Both the position numbers and the translations under genes were made by a program. From Lysobacterales bacterium UBA5700 (GTDB lineage: Bacteria > Pseudomonadota > Gammaproteobacteria > Xanthomonadales > Xanthomonadaceae): 8,362 nt of DNA. Below are positions 5,728-8,362 of the stretch, piece by piece. Location of the stretch: contig DIHI01000018.1 in NCBI GenBank assembly GCA_002420085.1, forward strand, positions 11,183-19,544, read 5' to 3'. Below the pieces are notes generated by a model that did not search any database, had not been told where the DNA came from, and saw nothing but the letters and a program-made list of their open reading frames with translations. The stretch's first letter is position 1. Each line of letters begins with the position of its first letter.

Positions 5728-6657
5728 ATGCGCGAAGCGCCGACCGACACCATCCGGGCATTCCTGTGGGCGCTGGCAGTGCATCTGCTGGTGCTGCTGG
5801 TGATGGTCGTTGGCCTGTGGTGGACACGCAGCAGCGCGCCGTTGTCGGTGGCCGGCGACCCGATCGAGGCGGTGCTGGTGGTCGATGCCGGCAGCCTGCC
5901 GCCCCGGCCGTCGGCTGCCCGGCAGGCTCCAACCCCGACCGCGCCACCCCCTCAGCCGCGCCCCGAGCCCCGTCCGCAGCGCGCGGAGACTCCGCCCCAG
6001 CCGACCCCCCAGCAACCACCACCACGCCCGGACACCCGCGAGCAGGAACGCGCCGCGCTGGCCATCCAGCAGGCCGAGGAACGGGCCAGGCGTGAGCAGG
6101 AGGAGCGTCGTCGGCAGGAGCAGATCGACCTGACCGAGCGCCAGAGGCAGCAGGACGAGGCCGAGCGCCGCGAGCGCCAGCGTCAGCAGGCCGAGGCGCG
6201 CGAACGTGAACTGGCCGAATTGCGTCGTCAGCGCGAGGCCGCCGAGCGTCAGGCTCGACTTGAACAGCAGCGGTTGGAACAGATTCGTGATCGCGAGGCG
6301 CCATCGCCATCGCCTGCGTCGAGCCCGACACCGGCCCAGCCGCAGGCGCGTGCCGGCACCGGCGGCACCGACGAGAGCCTGCTCGGCCAGTACCAGTTGG
6401 CGATCCAGCAGGCGGTCGAACGCAACTGGCTGCGTCCGGAGACCATCCGGCCAGGTGTTGCCTGCAAGATACGCATCCGTCAGATCGTTGGCGGCGAGGT
6501 GATCGCCGTCAGTGTCGATCCGTCCTGCCCGTTCGATGAGTTGGGCCGTCGCTCGGTCGAAGCGGCCGTGCTCAAGGCACAGCCCTTGCCGTATTCGGGC
6601 TTCGAGTCGGTGTTCAGGCCCGATCTGCTATTTACATTCCGAGCCCCTGAAGGTTGA
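5728..6657 (+). CDS. tolA: Tol-Pal system envelope-spanning protein TolA
   Basis: TolA spans the periplasm from the TolQR motor to Pal/TolB at the outer membrane. The 309-residue product shows three domains. Domain I is a single membrane anchor (about 11-32). A Pro-rich segment (58-101) leads into a charged coiled coil (about 103-190). Domain III (about 215-309) has the conserved Cys pair C246/C267, the QYQLAIQQAVERNW start, and the LPYSGFESVFRPDLLFTF end. The coiled coil is Arg/Gln/Glu-rich with almost no Lys, in contrast to the Ala/Lys-rich domain II of E. coli TolA, and the whole protein is about 110 residues shorter than that one (421). It starts five bases after the tolR stop. Confidence 0.94.
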   Translation: MREAPTDTIRAFLWALAVHLLVLLVMVVGLWWTRSSAPLSVAGDPIEAVLVVDAGSLPPRPSAARQAPTPTAPPPQPRPEPRPQRAETPPQPTPQQPPPRPDTREQERAALAIQQAEERARREQEERRRQEQIDLTERQRQQDEAERRERQRQQAEARERELAELRRQREAAERQARLEQQRLEQIRDREAPSPSPASSPTPAQPQARAGTGGTDESLLGQYQLAIQQAVERNWLRPETIRPGVACKIRIRQIVGGEVIAVSVDPSCPFDELGRRSVEAAVLKAQPLPYSGFESVFRPDLLFTFRAPEG

Positions 6658-6663
6658 CCTGCC

Positions 6664-7962
6664 ATGAGTCGTTTCTTCGCAACGATCGCACTGCTGCTGT
6701 TCTCGGTCGCCGGCCGCGCCCAGACCCTGGAAATCGATATCGTCGGCGGCAATCCGGCGGCCCTGCCGATTGCCGTGGTGCCCTTCGAGTACGTCGGTGT
6801 CGCGGTCGCGCCTGACACCGTGGTCTCGGCGGTGATCGCCGCCGATCTCAACCGATCCGGCCAATTCCGGGTGCTGGGCGCCCAGGACGTGGTCGAGACA
6901 CCGATCCGGGGGCAGGACGTCAATTTCGCAACCTGGCGATTGCTCAAGCAGGATTTCCTGCTGATCGGTCGCGTGCTCGACAGTGCCGATGCCGGCTATC
7001 GGGTCGAGTTCGAGTTGTTCGATGTCGCCAAGCAGGAGCGCCTGCTGGGTCTGGCACTGACCGGTCGGCCACAGGGCATGCGTGATGTCGCGCATCAGAT
7101 CGCCGACCTGGTCTACGAGAAGATTCTGGGTGTCCGTGGCGCGTTCTGGACCCGGATCGCCTACGTCACCGCGTCCGGTGTCGCGCCGAACATCGAGTAT
7201 CGGCTGATGATCGCCGATGCCGATGGCCACAATCCGCAACTGGTGGTCCGCTCCAAGGAGCCGCTGCTGTCACCGGCCTGGAGCCCGGACGGCCGGCGCC
7301 TGGCCTATGTCAGCTTCGAGCGCGGCAACTCCTCGATCTACATCCAGGAACTGGCGACCGGTCAGCGCGAAGTGCTGGCCGCCCATCGCGGGATCAATGG
7401 CGCCCCGGCATTCTCCCCGGATGGCAGCAAACTGGCCCTGACCCTGTCACGTACCGGCAATCCGGAAATCTATCTGCTCGATCTCGCCAGCCGCGAACTC
7501 ACCCAGATCACCCGCCATTGGTCGATCGACACCGAACCGGTGTGGTCGGCCGACGGACGCAGCCTGTACTTCACCTCCGATCGCGGCGGACGGCCGCAGA
7601 TCTATCAGGTTCCGGCCGCTGGTGGCGACGCCGCGCGGGTCACTTTCCAGGGTGAATACAATGCCCGCGCGACCGTGGTCGGCGACCGGATCGCCGTCGC
7701 CCAGGGCGCGGGCAATGTCTACCGGATCGCCCTGTTCGATCGGGGCTTCGGCGCTTCCGGCCGCTGGACCACCCTGTCGCCAGGCAATCTCGACGAATCA
7801 CCGAGCTTCGCACCGAACGCCAGCATGGTCATCTATGCCGCCCGCGAGGGCAGTCGCGGCGTGCTGTACGCCGTCTCGGCCGATGCCCGAGTGCGCCAGC
7901 GTCTGGTGCTGGCCGATGGCGATGTCCGCGAACCGGCCTGGTCGCCGTTCCGGGCGCGCTGA
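6664..7962 (+). CDS. tolB: Tol-Pal system periplasmic beta-propeller protein TolB
   Basis: TolB is a soluble periplasmic protein that binds Pal and, through its N-terminus, TolA. The 432-residue precursor has a signal peptide (MSRFFATIALLLFSVAGRAQ, likely cleaved after the Ala of AGRA at residue 19). An N-terminal alpha/beta domain covers about 22-160. A six-blade propeller follows, with visible repeats AWSPDGRRLAY (205-215), AFSPDGSKLAL (249-259), VWSADGRSLYF (293-303), SFAPNASMVIY (381-391) and the closing EPAWSPF (423-429). It begins six bases after the tolA stop. Only a weak GAAGG-type ribosome binding site precedes it. Length and domain order are normal. Confidence 0.96.
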   Translation: MSRFFATIALLLFSVAGRAQTLEIDIVGGNPAALPIAVVPFEYVGVAVAPDTVVSAVIAADLNRSGQFRVLGAQDVVETPIRGQDVNFATWRLLKQDFLLIGRVLDSADAGYRVEFELFDVAKQERLLGLALTGRPQGMRDVAHQIADLVYEKILGVRGAFWTRIAYVTASGVAPNIEYRLMIADADGHNPQLVVRSKEPLLSPAWSPDGRRLAYVSFERGNSSIYIQELATGQREVLAAHRGINGAPAFSPDGSKLALTLSRTGNPEIYLLDLASRELTQITRHWSIDTEPVWSADGRSLYFTSDRGGRPQIYQVPAAGGDAARVTFQGEYNARATVVGDRIAVAQGAGNVYRIALFDRGFGASGRWTTLSPGNLDESPSFAPNASMVIYAAREGSRGVLYAVSADARVRQRLVLADGDVREPAWSPFRAR

Positions 7963-8020
7963 TGCCCAGCATCATCGACACCGGATCGATCCTTGCACTG
8001 GCCGGATTCATGCGGTGTTG

Positions 8021-8043
8021 AACCCCGGTTCAGCCGCGGTTTT
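8021..8043 (+). terminator. Terminator-like hairpin after tolB
   Basis: AACCCCGG (8021-8028) pairs with CCGCGGTT (8034-8041) over seven of eight positions (one C-C mismatch), with a TTCAG loop, and the descending arm runs into TTTT (8040-8043). It lies about 60 bases after the tolB stop. The short T-run makes it a weak intrinsic terminator, perhaps partial. The same bases also form the DNA palindrome TGAACC-cc-GGTTCA (8019-8032), which could instead be a protein site. Confidence 0.33.
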
Positions 8044-8053
8044 CCACTACCCC

Positions 8054-8082
8054 TTGAGTCCGGACGCAATGCAGGTCATGCT
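8054..8082 (+). promoter_or_regulatory. Weak candidate promoter for pal
   Basis: TTGAGT (8054-8059) and CATGCT (8077-8082) are 17 bp apart and match the sigma-70 boxes at four and three of six positions. A start just downstream would put all four stem-loops of the spacer in the 5' leader of pal. The match is poor, and G+C-rich spacers give such hits by chance. Confidence 0.2.
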
Positions 8083-8087
8083 TTCAC

Positions 8088-8105
8088 CGATGCAAGGAGG
8101 CATCG
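8088..8105 (+). promoter_or_regulatory. Stem-loop with AAGGAG loop (candidate CsrA/RsmA site 1)
   Basis: CGATGC (8088-8093) is perfectly complementary to GCATCG (8100-8105), enclosing the hexaloop AAGGAG. A C-G pair closing an A-R-G-G-A-N loop is the known CsrA/RsmA binding format, matched here at five of six loop positions. The AAGGAGG is also a strong Shine-Dalgarno sequence, but no ATG or GTG lies at a usable distance, so it seems not to serve translation. Confidence 0.4.
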
Positions 8106-8108
8106 ATT

Positions 8109-8135
8109 CCGGTCCGTGTGGCAAGCACGGACCGG
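8109..8135. repeat. Perfect 10-bp stem-loop in the tolB-pal spacer
   Basis: CCGGTCCGTG (8109-8118) is perfectly complementary to CACGGACCGG (8126-8135), with a 7-nt loop TGGCAAG. It is the most stable structure in the spacer and has no T-run, so it is more likely an RNA stability or regulatory element than a terminator. It is the second of four tandem stem-loops. Confidence 0.6.
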
Positions 8136-8140
8136 GACGC

Positions 8141-8156
8141 ACCGGCCGAGGCCGGT
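8141..8156. repeat. Short stem-loop in the tolB-pal spacer
   Basis: ACCGGCC (8141-8147) and GGCCGGT (8150-8156) are perfectly complementary. In RNA this would be a 6-bp stem with a four-base CGAG loop. It is the third of the four tandem stem-loops. Confidence 0.45.
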
Positions 8157-8165
8157 TCGCCGACG

Positions 8166-8184
8166 TCCCGACAGGATGTCGGGA
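8166..8184 (+). promoter_or_regulatory. Stem-loop with GGA loop, ACA-GGA-TGT (candidate CsrA/RsmA site 2)
   Basis: TCCCGACA (8166-8173) is perfectly complementary to TGTCGGGA (8177-8184) around GGA. With the A-T pair at the loop opened it becomes a C-G-closed AGGAU loop, and ACAGGATGT differs by one missing base from the CsrA consensus core ACARGGAUGU. Its GGA lies 78 bases after that of site 1. A further unpaired AGGA is part of the pal ribosome binding site (8245-8248). Confidence 0.42.
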
Positions 8185-8192
8185 TCGTAGCA

Positions 8193-8252
8193 ATGAATAC
8201 CCGCTGCGCCCCAACCTACACCTGCACCCATTGCCGAAAAGGCGAGGACTAA
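8193..8252 (+). CDS. Possible 19-codon leader peptide before pal
   Basis: The ATG at 8193 opens a frame for MNTRCAPTYTCTHCRKGED ending in TAA at 8250-8252, four bases before the pal ATG. It has a CxxC pair and several Thr codons. No good Shine-Dalgarno precedes it, though it follows the last stem-loop closely. It may be a leader that couples pal translation, or chance. Confidence 0.15.
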   Translation: MNTRCAPTYTCTHCRKGED

Positions 8253-8256
8253 AACA

Positions 8257-8362
8257 ATGAACACTGCTACTCGTGCGCTCCTGGTGGCTGCCGCCTGCAT
8301 GGCGTTGGCTGCGTGCAAGACCAAGCCGGAACCGCAAGAACCCGCTCCGGCACCGGCTCCGA
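8257..8362 (+). CDS. pal: Peptidoglycan-associated lipoprotein Pal (5' part only)
   Basis: Only the first 35 codons are in the window. They encode a lipoprotein signal peptide: MNTATR, a hydrophobic stretch, and the lipobox LAAC with the lipidated Cys at residue 20. A Lys/Pro/Glu/Ala-rich linker follows (KTKPEPQEPAPAPAP), as in Pal before its OmpA-like peptidoglycan-binding domain, which would lie beyond the right edge. The identity rests on this signal peptide and on position, directly after tolB in the same direction. GGCGAGG at 8241-8247, nine bases upstream, is the likely ribosome binding site. Another outer-membrane lipoprotein is possible but unlikely here. Confidence 0.82.
   Translation, partial: MNTATRALLVAAACMALAACKTKPEPQEPAPAPAP

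Larger units (their letters stand above)
7963..8256. other. 294-base tolB-pal spacer rich in RNA structure
   Basis: There is no convincing protein gene in this spacer. It contains, in order, a terminator-like hairpin, a weak promoter-like pair, four tandem stem-loops within about 100 bases (8088-8184), a short leader-like frame, and the pal ribosome binding site GGCGAGG (8241-8247). Such a spacer is long for tolB-pal and suggests that pal, needed in far higher amounts than the motor proteins, is expressed separately from tolQRAB. Confidence 0.5.

Noticed and set aside
8106..8252. A 48-codon frame starting at ATT just after the AAGGAGG at 8094-8100
   Set aside because: ATT starts are very rare, and the AAGGAGG sits in a hairpin loop that is better explained as a CsrA/RsmA-type site. 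No family resemblance.
1..8362. Frequent GATCG / CGATCG words that look like dispersed repeats
   Set aside because: They occur mostly in frame inside genes as Ile-, Asp- and Arg-type codon pairs and seem to be a genome-wide compositional habit, with no regular spacing.
1..8362. CRISPR arrays, tRNA or rRNA genes, transposases, attachment sites
   Set aside because: No repeat-spacer pattern, cloverleaf, rRNA segment or transposase motif was seen by reading. A covariance-model search was not possible here.

Overview
The window comes from a high-GC gammaproteobacterium. The order ruvB - ybgC - tolQ - tolR - tolA - tolB - pal is the one seen in Pseudomonas- and Xanthomonas-type genomes, and protein details (RuvB start, YbgC Asp18, Cys-paired TolA domain III) fit. 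I lean towards the Xanthomonadales side, but the window contains no taxonomic marker gene. All supported genes are on the + strand.

Region 1 (1-946): an unresolved gene end, then a short predicted lipoprotein (start 102). Its natural-looking C-terminus lies in another frame (to 621), so it is frameshifted, or the assembly has one extra base. About 325 bases without a convincing gene follow, ending in two similar GGG-AATT-CCC-like elements 31 bp apart just ahead of the next gene.

Region 2 (947-2694): a tight two-gene cassette, an ABC/RecF-like AAA ATPase overlapped by ATGA with a DUF4276 protein carrying Toprim-like acidic motifs. It resembles, in architecture only, ATPase-plus-Toprim anti-phage systems such as OLD/Gabija and PARIS. 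It is closed by a large hairpin at 2699-2760. This is the accessory element of the window and the best candidate for a poorly described system.

Region 3 (2776-7962): ruvB (branch migration motor), ybgC (acyl-CoA thioesterase) and tolQRAB (the proton-motive-force-driven envelope machine for outer-membrane constriction at division). ruvB/ybgC and ybgC/tolQ overlap by ATGA, while tolR/tolA and tolA/tolB are 5-6 nt apart. The exception is tolQ-tolR, where a 188-nt gap holds a 50-codon ORF with a strong Shine-Dalgarno sequence.

Region 4 (7963-8362): a 294-nt spacer between tolB and pal with a terminator-like hairpin and then four tandem stem-loops. Two of these present GGA in a C-G-closed loop, as CsrA/RsmA sites do. 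The start of pal, with its lipobox, follows and runs off the window. The spacer suggests that pal has its own transcript start and post-transcriptional control.
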